NCBI RefSeq assembly: GCF_029203305.1
Contig: NC_089463.1
Span: 885,001 to 949,000, forward strand
Direction of reading: 5' to 3'
DNA length: 64,000 nt
Source of the DNA: Yamadazyma tenuis
Lineage: Eukaryota > Ascomycota > Pichiomycetes > Serinales > Debaryomycetaceae
This document shows, one piece after another, positions 46,181 to 56,220 of this stretch; the first letter of the stretch is position 1, and each line of letters begins with the position of its first letter. The position numbers and the translations under genes are program-made. Below the pieces are notes generated by a model. That model worked only from the letters and a program-made list of their open reading frames with translations, ran no database searches and was not told the DNA's origin.

Positions 46181-48256
46181 CTATTTATGATTGGACAAAA
46201 GTGTTTTTGTTTGGTTCAAGGGAGAATTAGGATTTCCCTGGATTGGTGATTTCACTCCGGTTCTATTGTCGCTTGGGAAGTACCCTTTTGATTTTAGAGG
46301 TCTCGAATAACCTTGATCTGATTGAGATGATCTGGTCTTATTGGTTGATTTAGACCTGGGTTTGTTTGACAGCGTGCTCTTTGAACTGACATGACTCTTG
46401 TAAGCGAATTCTTTAGTTACAGCTTTTGTCATGGCCGACAAATGCTTCAAATAGAGCACTGGATCTGGTCGCTCTCTGATGATCTTGTAAACCAATGACC
46501 ACTTATCATCAGTAGAAGTTGGCAATTTATGTAAGTCCATCCTTTTATCATTAAGCAATTGGATGGTTTCAACTGTATAGCTGACAATATTTCGGTCGCT
46601 GATGGTGGATTTATTGAAGTCATCTAGGGCTGTCTTGTAAGATTTCAACAATTCTTTACGAGCCAGTGCTAGCTCTTCGGTATTATCTTTGAATTTCTCA
46701 CTTGCCTCTTTTAAGGCTCGATTAAAGTCTTCTTTGATCAAGTGCAGCTGGCTGATCTGATCTTGAGAAAGGGCAACCACATTCGCTTTTATGGCGTTGA
46801 ATTGTTGTCCTTCAACTGTTTCCAGCTTCAAGACCACTCTGAAATGGTCGGCATTCAAATCCTCCTTTATCATATCAAGAAGCTGACCCCATATCCTCAA
46901 GCTGAACTTGAACTGAGAGTTGGCGATATACGACGCAATGTTCGAATTGTCAAAGAAAACCTTATCGATAGCTTCCAAGCTCAAATACTCGAATGCCAAA
47001 AATTGACGAATATTATGAAACGCAACAAATATACCACTCATTTGACCAATTCTGGCCTGAAAAGAATATTTGAGCAAGCCAGCAGTCCTTATTAAATCAT
47101 CCATTTCATCAAGGTAAAAGAATCTGTTAGAATAATTGGTATCCCTCATACTTCTATTAGTCATATCATACCTAATTTCTGATATTGCCCTACTCTTTAG
47201 ATCAAAAGTTCCATTTTCTTTTAACAAAGGACTATAGCAATCCAATTGAGACCTCATTAGGAATTTGTCGTATTTGGATATGTTGTAGATGTTTTCAGGG
47301 TTCTTGAACTTTTCAAACTTTATCAAATCTTGTATATGTTCAGGATCTTGATCAGTATCTGAACCTATACCGTCATTTTCCCGATTATAGAAATCTTTGA
47401 ATCTTTTAATATCATTGGAATCGTTTGTTAGCACAATCTCAGCAATGTGACCGAATTCACTCAAAAAATGGTCAATATCACAAGACTTATCTATCTCCAC
47501 AGAATATATATCGTTTTCTGCATCCTTTTTACTTACAATAGTGCTTGCAGGGATACTGCTCATAAGATTTGTGAAAGATCCAAATTTGAACCTAGATGCA
47601 GAAGGATTTTTTGTATCGAATGAATTCAATAACATGTAAAACTGGAAGAGTGTCAGCGTCATTGAAGAGGTAGACGAATAGTATTTGGCATCATTTTCTC
47701 TAGACAAGTTCAACAATGCTTCATCTTTGGACGGACTGACAAATTTTCCAGTTATCTCAGACTTTAGACTCTTGAAATCGTCAAGTTGATCAATATTCGA
47801 GAACAGCTTATGAAATTGGTACTTTCTCTCTCGAGTTAAGTATAGATATTGCACGCCATTCTTCTTCAACACTTCTTCAAGACCATGTGTCAATCTGGGG
47901 ATGGATTCTTTATCCAAGGAGACCACCTGCTTGATAGCACCTGTCGATCCGATTTTCTTGGTCACAATCTTTAGCTTGGGTTTAGGAAGTTTAGAAGACT
48001 TTCTGAGATAGTCTACAGCTTCTGAGGGAATAGCCTTATTCAAATCCTTGGGCATTTTTGAACTCTTTGAACGAGAAGGAACATCAAGGTTCTCAGCGGT
48101 GACCACTTCGTCGATATCATACCTATTGATACGTAGCCGGTTTTTCAAAGCACTGGAGAGCTCATCGGCAGTAACTTTGGTTTCATTTAAGTATATACGG
48201 GACACCATTAGATGCCGTATTGGCCCTACACGCCAAAATATACGTGATCTTAACAT
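46181..48256 (-). CDS. PET127: Mitochondrial RNA-processing protein Pet127
   Basis: Inner-membrane-associated mitochondrial protein needed for 5' processing and turnover of mitochondrial RNAs, linked to the mitochondrial exoribonuclease system. The 691-residue product begins with a presequence-like MLRSRIFWRVGPIRHLMVSR. It contains Pet127 family blocks: SIPRLTHGLEEVLKKNGVQY near residue 118 and AKYYSSTSSMTLTLFQFYMLL near residue 190, then the central domain assigned by others to the PD-(D/E)XK fold, and a basic Ser-rich tail. It is somewhat shorter than the S. cerevisiae protein (about 800). The ortholog is YOR017W, again in the CEN15-proximal region with RRP6. Convergent with PHO80. Confidence 0.82.
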   Translation of the reverse strand: MLRSRIFWRVGPIRHLMVSRIYLNETKVTADELSSALKNRLRINRYDIDEVVTAENLDVPSRSKSSKMPKDLNKAIPSEAVDYLRKSSKLPKPKLKIVTKKIGSTGAIKQVVSLDKESIPRLTHGLEEVLKKNGVQYLYLTRERKYQFHKLFSNIDQLDDFKSLKSEITGKFVSPSKDEALLNLSRENDAKYYSSTSSMTLTLFQFYMLLNSFDTKNPSASRFKFGSFTNLMSSIPASTIVSKKDAENDIYSVEIDKSCDIDHFLSEFGHIAEIVLTNDSNDIKRFKDFYNRENDGIGSDTDQDPEHIQDLIKFEKFKNPENIYNISKYDKFLMRSQLDCYSPLLKENGTFDLKSRAISEIRYDMTNRSMRDTNYSNRFFYLDEMDDLIRTAGLLKYSFQARIGQMSGIFVAFHNIRQFLAFEYLSLEAIDKVFFDNSNIASYIANSQFKFSLRIWGQLLDMIKEDLNADHFRVVLKLETVEGQQFNAIKANVVALSQDQISQLHLIKEDFNRALKEASEKFKDNTEELALARKELLKSYKTALDDFNKSTISDRNIVSYTVETIQLLNDKRMDLHKLPTSTDDKWSLVYKIIRERPDPVLYLKHLSAMTKAVTKEFAYKSHVSSKSTLSNKPRSKSTNKTRSSQSDQGYSRPLKSKGYFPSDNRTGVKSPIQGNPNSPLNQTKTLLSNHK

Positions 48257-48386
48257 GCAATATATGTAGAACGATAATGCAAATTAGATTTTTGTCGCGA
48301 TGATCAAAATGCAATACAGGATACTGGTCCATTAAACATTCGTATATTACATTATAAAATATCATACCTTTCTCTGTAATAGTCAA

Positions 48387-50261
48387 TCAGTTGTAAACTC
48401 TTCTATCAAGCTCTCTTAATACATTGGCAACGGATTGTACCTCAACCTGCATGCCTCTAGTAGTAAGTTTGCCTACTAAAGTACTGAAATCAACAGAATT
48501 GAATTTTTTATGCCTTGAAAGTGTTTTGTAAGCATCAGCACAAGGAATAAACATAGTACCATTGTTAGCCATATGCATCATAGTGGAAGTAGGCGTAGAA
48601 GGGTTAGTGGTGTCCAAAGGAGTAGAAGGATTCATGCTAGTGGCTGAAGAAGAAAGTGGAGGTAAGTCTCTTGGGGAAGCAGCATTAGAGGTAGAGCCTG
48701 CACTTAAACTTGTTCCAGAGTAGGCACTGGAGTTTGGTACAGAGTCAGAGCTCGAACTTCCACTTCTTGAACCTCCTCTCTCGTTAGATTCTTTGCCTTT
48801 ATTCGCAACGGTTGTACAAAATAATGTTGACATTGGATCCGTTTGACATTGCAGGCATGCACCAGGGTTACCTGTACACCCCGACTCAGAATTGCTGTTG
48901 TTTCCAGCATTAGAAGGAATACCTGTTGGGTTACTACTTGTTGGAGTTCCTATCGTGGGGGTCATAACAGTCGGGACTGCTCCTGGGGTCAAGTTGGTGA
49001 TATCTCTAATTCCCACAGACGGACCTGGGTGCATCACCGGTAAGGAGATCTTCCTTATGGAAGAAGACATCTGAATTGGGGGCAAAGTCTGGTCATCAAA
49101 GTCATCGCTGTCATCGTCGTTATGGAGGTCACTATCATCATGGTCATTGGAGGTATGGTTTAATGATTCGTTCAATCGAGCAGCTTCTTTGGCAGCCTCT
49201 CTGCAGACACAGGGAGTATCATCTGAACAAAATCCACAGTTATCAACAGGTGAACTTTCGTCAAACTTAGAATCTGCCGAGACTGATTGTTCAGAAACTG
49301 TTTTCTTGAAATCTGGCAAAGCCCTCTTATTGAATTTCCTGGTGAAATCGATTTCTTGAGTAGTCGACTTCCTCTTTAATGAAACAGCTTGCATGGGTTT
49401 GAACTTGGAAAGGGTTTCCTCCAAGTTGTGATTATGAGAGTGTGGATGAGTCTTTTCTTTTATCCCAATAGACTCACATATACAATCATCTTTCATACAA
49501 ACACCACAGTCAAACTCATTATTGTGTTCTTCGATCTTCGGAGTTCTTCCTATGGATACCGAAGCTTTTGAATATCTCTTGAAGTTAATACCCAAAACTG
49601 GAGGAGAATCAGCTGAAGCAGAAGGAGCTGGGCTAATTTGTTGCACTGAATATATGGAAGCGGTGGGAGAATTTGACGCTAAATTTGTCGGCGATTTAGC
49701 CAGCACACCACTATGGACCATACCTGTTGCACCATAGATTCCAGTACTGGAACCGGCAGAGCTTGGAGTGGGACCGCTGCCGGATGGTCTTTTAATCGAA
49801 TGAACCTCAGCTTTTAATTGCTCGAGACTCTTGATTAAGTATTGGTTCTCCAACTTCATCTTATTGATGGTGTTTATCAACCCCATCTCCTTGACATCAC
49901 GCTCCTTTTCAACCTCCAATAACTTAGATTCGAGTTCCTGGACTCTTGTGGCTCTTCTTTCTCTGAAGGCTCTTTGGGCAGCTCTGTTTTGAGCTTTCCG
50001 TTTGGAGGCAGGAGTATCAACACTTGGTTTTCTACCCGGCTTGGGCCTAGGGGGTAAAACCCACTCTCTAGAAGTCATTATGCTAGTGCTTGGAGTACTT
50101 ACTGAGCTGAAAGGAGCCGTTGTGGTAGGGGGTCTCAACTTGACCAGGACAGGAGGAGAGGCAGCTGAGGGGCTATTTTCATTGACGGACGGGGAGGAAG
50201 CCACCAGGGCTGGGCTAGGCCTACCAACGACTTGCCTTGGAGCAATCACTGGCTTCGACAT
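48387..50261 (-). CDS. HAP43: HapX/Hap43-type bZIP iron regulator
   Basis: Transcription factor that, with the CCAAT-binding Hap2/3/5 complex, represses iron-consuming genes under iron limitation in Candida-type fungi. The 624-residue model has the Hap4-like recruitment motif SREWVLPPRPKPGRKP (residues 64-79), a bZIP basic region KRKAQNRAAQRAFRERR (88-104) and a leucine zipper to about 150. Three cysteine clusters typical of HapX iron sensing follow: CGVCMKDDCIC, CGFCSDDTPCVC and the late GACLQCQTDP...C. The rest is Ser/Pro/Thr-rich. The longest frame starts at TTG; the ATG at 50261 gives MSKPVIAPRQ. Two CCAAT boxes occur upstream (near 50381 and 50559). Saccharomyces has no direct equivalent, which also argues for a Candida-clade host. 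Confidence 0.87.
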   Translation of the reverse strand: MSKPVIAPRQVVGRPSPALVASSPSVNENSPSAASPPVLVKLRPPTTTAPFSSVSTPSTSIMTSREWVLPPRPKPGRKPSVDTPASKRKAQNRAAQRAFRERRATRVQELESKLLEVEKERDVKEMGLINTINKMKLENQYLIKSLEQLKAEVHSIKRPSGSGPTPSSAGSSTGIYGATGMVHSGVLAKSPTNLASNSPTASIYSVQQISPAPSASADSPPVLGINFKRYSKASVSIGRTPKIEEHNNEFDCGVCMKDDCICESIGIKEKTHPHSHNHNLEETLSKFKPMQAVSLKRKSTTQEIDFTRKFNKRALPDFKKTVSEQSVSADSKFDESSPVDNCGFCSDDTPCVCREAAKEAARLNESLNHTSNDHDDSDLHNDDDSDDFDDQTLPPIQMSSSIRKISLPVMHPGPSVGIRDITNLTPGAVPTVMTPTIGTPTSSNPTGIPSNAGNNSNSESGCTGNPGACLQCQTDPMSTLFCTTVANKGKESNERGGSRSGSSSSDSVPNSSAYSGTSLSAGSTSNAASPRDLPPLSSSATSMNPSTPLDTTNPSTPTSTMMHMANNGTMFIPCADAYKTLSRHKKFNSVDFSTLVGKLTTRGMQVEVQSVANVLRELDRRVYN

Positions 50262-51023
50262 GGGGGAAATCAGCTTGCTGTGTTTCAAATTCTTCTTCTA
50301 CAAAAAAAGGCAGAATATAAAAGGATGAATAAAAAAGAACAAGAAAAAAATACTTGAACGAGAATCTGAAGACGAAGCAGCCAATGAGCAATTTATAAAG
50401 ACTTTAATAATCAAATAGTCTTCACACGACAAAGGAAAATTAGCCACTACTGTGAACCTGCAGTGTAGAGAAAAGGATGCCTTCAGTCAGGATTGTTTGG
50501 TCTAATGCGTTCAGGTCCCCTGTTCAAGTGAAATTTTTTATCTTTTTCATCAGTGCAGCCAATTAGAGACCCGCGTAGTCGGACATTCGGGTAATCATTT
50601 GATAGATCAAAAATGCACTTTCCTCATTTGTATACTTTTTTGGGTTGACACCAACAAAGAGACCCAGTGGGTTCCAAATAACTTGATGCATCAAAGTAGG
50701 TTGGAGCAACAAGTATTGAATTAATTTCTAACTTGAAGAATGAATACTGATCTGTAAATGGCTGGAATCTTTGCTGGCACCAGGTCATACTATAATTTGT
50801 GCATGTCATGATCCTTCGTATAACCCAATAATTGACGTGTGACAGTTCAGGAACAGTTTAGCCCTTGACTTGTTGTATGCTTGAGTATTTTTGGGGGTGG
50901 TGTTCGGTTCCACCGCGGCAAAAGGGAGAGATTTAGTACTTTTCGCAGCCATTAGGTTCTACTTGGAGCTTAACTCGGGTGCTGGTTTAACTATATACAT
51001 TTATACAAGTCTTTTGTCACGTT
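50262..51023. other. HAP43 promoter and TIM50 3' flank
   Basis: About 760 bases, both neighbours leftward. Contains CCAAT at about 50381 and 50559 that could be bound by the Hap complex. A 61-codon ORF (50624-50809 minus) is within chance expectation. Confidence 0.45.
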
Positions 51024-52457
51024 TCACTTCTTGGAGGTAGAAGCTTGGGCACCAGATGATGCATCAGCAGCCTCAGCAGCCGCTCTTTCACTTTGGATTC
51101 TAGCAATATCTTCTGGAGTTGCGGCTCCTTCAGTAATCCATTTATTTAAGGTCTTTTTACCAAATTCATCCTTCATTCTTTGCTCTTCTTCTAAAAACTT
51201 CTGGGCATTCTCTTGCAAGTATTTCTGGAAATGTTGATACTGTAATTGTCCATGCTCTCTGATGACATCCAAAGGCATTTTTGGTTCCTTATTGATCAGG
51301 TTCGAAGGAACTCCCATTAGCTTAGCCAAAAAGTTTCCTGCGTTAGGTCTATTAGTGAAAAGATGCTTGTTCTCTTGCTTCCATTTGGTCCTCAACTTGT
51401 TTTCACGTTCCTGATATTCTTCGATCAATTTATATTTATCACTGAAGGATTCCAAAATTGGTCTGACATCCTTAACATTTTGAGTGGCTAAGAATTCCAA
51501 AAAAGGAATCAATTGGATCAATTTATCATCAGGCTTACCATCCCATGGCTTCATTGGAATAGCATTTTCAGGTTGCAATGACCAACTTTCTTCGTTGATA
51601 TCTACTAAAACAACCTTGGACAAGTCACGGTTCAATAAGGACAAGTCCTTGATCAACTTGCCATCCTTGTAACGACAAGCTTCTCTAAACAAAGCATAGG
51701 AAATATACGCATGGAACGGATCCAACTTGGCAACGGTCTTTTCACTGAAAATTTGAGAGTTGGAACCAAAGACAACAATTTCATAGTACTGGGATAAATA
51801 TCCCAAGAAATAGTCTAAACCTGGCCTCTTACCAGTTCTCCAACCATTTTTTGTATCCCAATCAGAATGAATCAATAAGTCATCCAAGGCCAAAATCAAC
51901 GTCAATGGCCTTCTATAAGGTTCAGGAGCTGGAGGCGGTAACAAGTTTTCAAACACTGGTTCACTGAAAAAAGTGAAAAGGGAACCTAATCTGGTACTCA
52001 TTCTACCATACATGGCTTTAGGGTCGTACCCATTTGGAATAGACTCAGCCTTCAATCTCGTTGCTTCTTCATTTGAATCCCAGTCCCTACTCAAATAACC
52101 CAATCCTAAACCAGCACCAACAAAACTGGAAATATAGAACCAATTAGCAGCCTTTTCTCTTTGTTTATCTTTGGAGGTTTGGGTTCTTCTTCTCCTTTTA
52201 TCACTTCTTGGTCTTTCGGACTCACCATCTATGCCTTCTTCAGATTCAGCCTTTACTTCTTCTTCGAAACCAGCTTTCGCCAACAAGTCGTCAGTCAAGA
52301 CTTTTTCTTGTTTGGGAGATTCTTTTTGCTTTAAGAATCTGGAATTTTGAGTGAATTGCCTTATAGACACAGACAATTGAACCTGAGTATACCTCCAGGT
52401 CCCGGCTTTAGCAGGTCTATTAAGTTTGAGACCTTGCTTGATTAAACCTCTAAACAT
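51024..52457 (-). CDS. TIM50: Mitochondrial import receptor Tim50
   Basis: Presequence receptor of the TIM23 translocase, facing the intermembrane space. The 477-residue product has a mitochondrial presequence (MFRGLIKQGLKLNRPAKAGTWRY), an acidic/basic matrix stretch, one membrane span near residue 110 (ANWFYISSFVGAGLGLGYL) and an FCP1-like domain (about 170-350): ILALDDLLIHSDWDTKNGWR, KRPGLDYFLGYLSQYYEIVV, LVDINEESWSLQPENAIPM. The phosphatase nucleophile motif DxDxT is replaced, as is normal for Tim50. The start codon is only 12 bases from the start of a divergent unknown gene. Confidence 0.95.
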   Translation of the reverse strand: MFRGLIKQGLKLNRPAKAGTWRYTQVQLSVSIRQFTQNSRFLKQKESPKQEKVLTDDLLAKAGFEEEVKAESEEGIDGESERPRSDKRRRRTQTSKDKQREKAANWFYISSFVGAGLGLGYLSRDWDSNEEATRLKAESIPNGYDPKAMYGRMSTRLGSLFTFFSEPVFENLLPPPAPEPYRRPLTLILALDDLLIHSDWDTKNGWRTGKRPGLDYFLGYLSQYYEIVVFGSNSQIFSEKTVAKLDPFHAYISYALFREACRYKDGKLIKDLSLLNRDLSKVVLVDINEESWSLQPENAIPMKPWDGKPDDKLIQLIPFLEFLATQNVKDVRPILESFSDKYKLIEEYQERENKLRTKWKQENKHLFTNRPNAGNFLAKLMGVPSNLINKEPKMPLDVIREHGQLQYQHFQKYLQENAQKFLEEEQRMKDEFGKKTLNKWITEGAATPEDIARIQSERAAAEAADASSGAQASTSKK

Positions 52458-52469
52458 TAAGAATAATGA

Positions 52470-52976
52470 ATGGCAACTAATGAAAAATTTTCATGTCTCG
52501 ATTTTTGTGCACTGCGACACTCATTTGATAAATTATTACTTAAAGGTATGTTGAAGACAATAGGAAAAGCTTTGAACTCGATAAAGACAATAGATAAGAG
52601 GTTCACTCAACTTGGACAAACAGAAACACAAATAAAGGTTGAGAAATTAATCGAACTTACTAAAGACAAGGCTGAAATTAATGAGCTCATAGTAAAGTTT
52701 CTCAAGAATTTGGATGCAATTGGCATTAACCAAAAGCTGCCTAGAGATTCCACTTATTTGAGGTTGAATTACTGGGCGAGGATGCCACAATTACTCCAGT
52801 TACACTCAGTGATTTGGGATTTATGTCGACTTAACGATGTAAGTCAGAGAACCCATCGACTTAACTTCAATACGAAAAACATAGGCTTACTAGATCCCAA
52901 GAATTTTCCATCAAATTACTATAATAAATACGTAAAGGATACTAAGGACCAAGAATCAAGGTTTAGGAATGTGTAA
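52470..52976 (+). CDS. Unknown 168-residue protein
   Basis: No family recognised. The sequence is mostly helical in character: an N-terminal CxxxCxLRHSF-like segment, a Lys/Ile-rich coiled region (about 25-85, LKTIGKALNSIKTIDKRFTQ) and a C-terminal part with LNYWARMPQLLQLHSVIWD. The ORF is longer than chance expectation. It starts 12 bases from the divergent TIM50 start, so its promoter would lie inside TIM50 coding DNA unless translation begins at the ATG at 52548. Its stop codon overlaps the CHO1 3' end by 21 bases on the opposite strand. Squeezed between two essential-type genes, it is either a real compact gene or a later-born ORF. Confidence 0.5.
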   Translation: MATNEKFSCLDFCALRHSFDKLLLKGMLKTIGKALNSIKTIDKRFTQLGQTETQIKVEKLIELTKDKAEINELIVKFLKNLDAIGINQKLPRDSTYLRLNYWARMPQLLQLHSVIWDLCRLNDVSQRTHRLNFNTKNIGLLDPKNFPSNYYNKYVKDTKDQESRFRNV

Positions 52977-53753
52977 GCTCTTGGAGATTTCTCCACATCC
53001 TTGAATAATGAACAATAAGCTAATAGAATGAAATTCTAAAAAGGTGTCTTGCAAAAATATATCTCCTGGCAAATCTCCCAAAATCTTGTCTTTATACACC
53101 AAATATGCCATAAACAAAACCCACACCAAGTTAGTTGGAACTGGTAACCCTTCAAAGTATTGAGATTTTCCCGTCTTATCCTTGGGGATGTTATTGGTGG
53201 AGATATTGAATCTAGCCAATCTAGTCAATCCGCACAACACCCAAAAAGTTAATATCAACACATCTACCGTGCTTCTGAATCCGATCGCGAAAGCAATGGT
53301 AGCTGGAGACACTGAAAAACTAATCAAATCGGCTAAGGAGTCCAATTCTTGTCCCATGAGACTACTTTTGTTTCTTAATCTGGCAACTCTGCCATCAAAA
53401 AAATCGAAAAAAAGCCCCAAACAAATGAAAAAGTGAGCTCTTTGTACATACTTCTTATCATCAGTCAACGCAAAACGAAGACAACTAATAATTGAATAGA
53501 AGCCACTGAAACCGTTGAGTAAGGTAATAAAGTCAGCCATATGGAGGTTTCTGATCAATGAAAAATGTCTGCTATCTTCAATAAACGCAGCATATTCGTG
53601 CTTTTCTGGTCTTGGTAAAGGTTCTTGGTTTGAAGAAAGAGAAAACAAAGATGATGATCTTCTTATTGGAGCACGGGGGATTTCAGAATCAGTTAAGTCA
53701 TTGTCCGAGTCAATAGCAGACTCAACTTTTTTCACGCCAGTAGAGTAACTCAT
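52956..53753 (-). CDS. CHO1: Phosphatidylserine synthase Cho1
   Basis: Makes phosphatidylserine from CDP-diacylglycerol and serine in the ER. The 265-residue product has the CDP-alcohol phosphatidyltransferase motif DG(x2)AR(x8)G(x3)D(x3)D exactly spaced: D120, G121, A124, R125, G134, D138, D142. A hydrophilic N-terminus with Ser-rich RRSSSLFSLSS is followed by about six membrane segments. Family blocks NLHMADFITLLNGFSG and LTRLARFNIS are intact. The gene overlaps the 3' end of the unknown 168-residue ORF convergently. Confidence 0.96.
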   Translation of the reverse strand: MSYSTGVKKVESAIDSDNDLTDSEIPRAPIRRSSSLFSLSSNQEPLPRPEKHEYAAFIEDSRHFSLIRNLHMADFITLLNGFSGFYSIISCLRFALTDDKKYVQRAHFFICLGLFFDFFDGRVARLRNKSSLMGQELDSLADLISFSVSPATIAFAIGFRSTVDVLILTFWVLCGLTRLARFNISTNNIPKDKTGKSQYFEGLPVPTNLVWVLFMAYLVYKDKILGDLPGDIFLQDTFLEFHSISLLFIIQGCGEISKSLHIPKP

Positions 53754-53979
53754 AATTCAATTGAGTTTAAAAAGACCTCTGTGTTGTAAATAGTTTTTTT
53801 ATGGAATTTTCAACGTGTGATCAAGATAAAATTTGCGAACATTGCTTTGAATTTGTAACCAATGCAAAGGAACCCTTAATGACCTAAAGTGTTTGATCCA
53901 GGCTGATAGGATGAGTGTGTAGATCAAGGGATGTATATAAGATATCTATATATATAGGGCGGTGGCAAAGGTCACATTA

Positions 53980-56220
53980 TCATTCTTTGTCAGTCTCGTC
54001 AGTCACAAAAAACTTAGGAACTAAATTTTCGTTTTGCTGCAAAAATGCATTGATCTTAGAAGGGTTTGCTGACTTCACAGACTCCATAGAGACAATACTA
54101 GTATTAGAGCCAGTTCGCGGTATTAAATTGTTTCCCAAACTGTGAATACTACTGTGAGAAGCAACACCTTTGAAGCTTAAATCCAAGTTGGATAAGAGAT
54201 TAGTGCTTGAAAGCGAATCAACAGAGTTAGAATGACCATGAGTTAATCCCTGCAGGGCACCGGGAGAATGATGAATTTGGATATGAGGATTTGAACTTTG
54301 GTCATCGGAAGATGGTTTGGGACTTTCAGCTCGTCTTATCTTTTCTGCTTCCCTCAATTTCAAGTCAATCAACATCTGCTGTTGCTTCAAATGTTCTTGC
54401 TGAAGTCTTAGGTAATCCTCATGTTGAGTAGTGGAAAGTCCTGGAGAAGTAGGATTGGAATTTGAATTGGAGTGTGGACTTGTAGCATTACCAAAATTGG
54501 TAAAGGATGTGTCAAATGGATTTCTATCAGAACCTGAACTTGATGGGGTCCTAATCTGGGGGGTAAATACTCCTTGAAGTGAAGGTTGAGATGCCAGGTC
54601 GTTAATACTCATATTCAGAATGTTGGGCAAATTAAGAGTTGAATTCGCATTAGCATTAGCATTAGCATGAAGGGGTTTGGAGATATTAGTACCACTTGGA
54701 GTACTTATAGCCGATGATGAAGGAGATAAGTTAGCAACCTTCATTTCGGTTCTTGTTGCTAACTTCCGTTGTACGAACTCAAATCTGGAAATGTTGTCTG
54801 CCTCAAATTGTAACAAATCAGTTAAATCAGTGACCCAATTCGTAAAGTCTGTAGCATTATTACACTTGAAACTTGACTGTTTCCCACTACTTAACTTCAC
54901 TAAATTGAATTTGAAGCTTTTTTCATTCTTCACGACAATTTTGTAGTTGTTAAGATTGAATGATTTCAGAGGAATATCATTGTGGCTTATAAACCCTGCC
55001 AATTTGGTTTTTGATTTATCACTAGTGACTGCCCCTCCTTGAAGTGGGCCCTGAGAACCATTTGTTTCTATCCTGAATTCATGCAAAAAATTGCACGTCA
55101 ACAAGTAGTAGTAACGGTTGTAATTCTTCAAAAGTTTTGACTTTTTGTAAATAATTCCAAATCTAATGCATTTGTTATGAACGGAATTGGCATAAGGAGT
55201 TACAATATTTTTGAAGTGTCTTATCTCTCTTTTGGGGTTAAGGGTCGAGGGCCCATGAACATTCAAAAAACTAGGGTTTCCCATAATGAAACTTTCCCAT
55301 TCTTGATTCGAATTCAAGTTAATATTGAAATCAAGTGTTTTGCCAGTATTCATTTTTTCGAATTTGTCAAGGATTTGGGTCAAATCTTTTAAGACATAAG
55401 TTAATAAGTCTTTTGAAATATTTTGTAAGTTCACAAAAGCAGCAAATAAGTAGTTCTCCTTGATAAGTTGATTTTTTAACTGATAGTTTAATCTCAACTT
55501 CAACAAAAAAGGGTCCTCATGTTTAACGGTGGTTCCTAAAGGATCTCCAAGACCATCTTCATCATCTTCATCATCATTATCAAGGAGAATATTACTAGTG
55601 TTGTATGCCTCAACTGACAGAGTATAGGCCTTTAGAAGGGCTCCTGTTTTGCTTATCTCCCTTAATATGGAATCATTAACAAAACTATCATTCTTAAGAC
55701 TCAGTTTTATTTCTTTGATTTTCACAGATAAATTCCTAAGAAGACTCTCCAGCTTGGGTATGAGTTTAGACAGCAATTCCTTATAATGTTTGAGGTTCAA
55801 CAGGTACAATGTTTGGTGGTGGCTCATAATGGCATGGTTAATAGTATTCACCAAGTTCCCACTGCCGTTTCCTCCGGACTTCAAGAAATTGTAATTGGAA
55901 TTCGATTTCGTTTTGAAGAGATTGGGTCGCTTTGACAATTCAGCAGGCGTAGTTGCATTGGATGAAGGAGGAGACTGGGTGGAAGACTTTGTTGAGTAAC
56001 TACTATAGGAGCTCAATAATTGATGATTTAAATTACTTTCAAATTCCTTTACCAAGGCTATCTCTTTGAAATAATGGAGAAGATTTTTGATCAAAGTCTT
56101 ATAATTCTTGAAGTAGGTCACAAGCTCATCTATAGGGCGGGAACTTTGGCTAGGAAGATTGTTGTAAAACGGAGATAGAGGATTTGTGGATGGGAGAATG
56201 TCTTCCTTCACAAACGTCAT
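53980..56220 (-). CDS. SLM1/SLM2-type BAR-PH protein
   Basis: A 746-residue protein with an N-terminal helical F-BAR-like region (about residues 25-300, e.g. VTYFKNYKTLIKNLLHYFKE and NLKHYKELLSKLIPKLESLL) and a PH domain (about 350-480) containing RFGIIYKKSKLLKNYNRYYY, LLTCNFLHEFRIE and FTNWVTDLTDLL. The Ser/Asn/Gln-rich tail holds a short coiled coil (RLQQEHLKQQQMLIDLKLRE) and an Asn-Ala repeat encoded near 54650. Slm1/Slm2 bind PI(4,5)P2 at eisosomes and are TORC2 substrates and adaptors acting on Ypk1. The Rgc1/Ask10 family shares a similar PH block, so the symbol is left open. An acidic loop, NDDEDDEDGLGD, interrupts the BAR region. Confidence 0.65.
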   Translation of the reverse strand: MTFVKEDILPSTNPLSPFYNNLPSQSSRPIDELVTYFKNYKTLIKNLLHYFKEIALVKEFESNLNHQLLSSYSSYSTKSSTQSPPSSNATTPAELSKRPNLFKTKSNSNYNFLKSGGNGSGNLVNTINHAIMSHHQTLYLLNLKHYKELLSKLIPKLESLLRNLSVKIKEIKLSLKNDSFVNDSILREISKTGALLKAYTLSVEAYNTSNILLDNDDEDDEDGLGDPLGTTVKHEDPFLLKLRLNYQLKNQLIKENYLFAAFVNLQNISKDLLTYVLKDLTQILDKFEKMNTGKTLDFNINLNSNQEWESFIMGNPSFLNVHGPSTLNPKREIRHFKNIVTPYANSVHNKCIRFGIIYKKSKLLKNYNRYYYLLTCNFLHEFRIETNGSQGPLQGGAVTSDKSKTKLAGFISHNDIPLKSFNLNNYKIVVKNEKSFKFNLVKLSSGKQSSFKCNNATDFTNWVTDLTDLLQFEADNISRFEFVQRKLATRTEMKVANLSPSSSAISTPSGTNISKPLHANANANANSTLNLPNILNMSINDLASQPSLQGVFTPQIRTPSSSGSDRNPFDTSFTNFGNATSPHSNSNSNPTSPGLSTTQHEDYLRLQQEHLKQQQMLIDLKLREAEKIRRAESPKPSSDDQSSNPHIQIHHSPGALQGLTHGHSNSVDSLSSTNLLSNLDLSFKGVASHSSIHSLGNNLIPRTGSNTSIVSMESVKSANPSKINAFLQQNENLVPKFFVTDETDKE

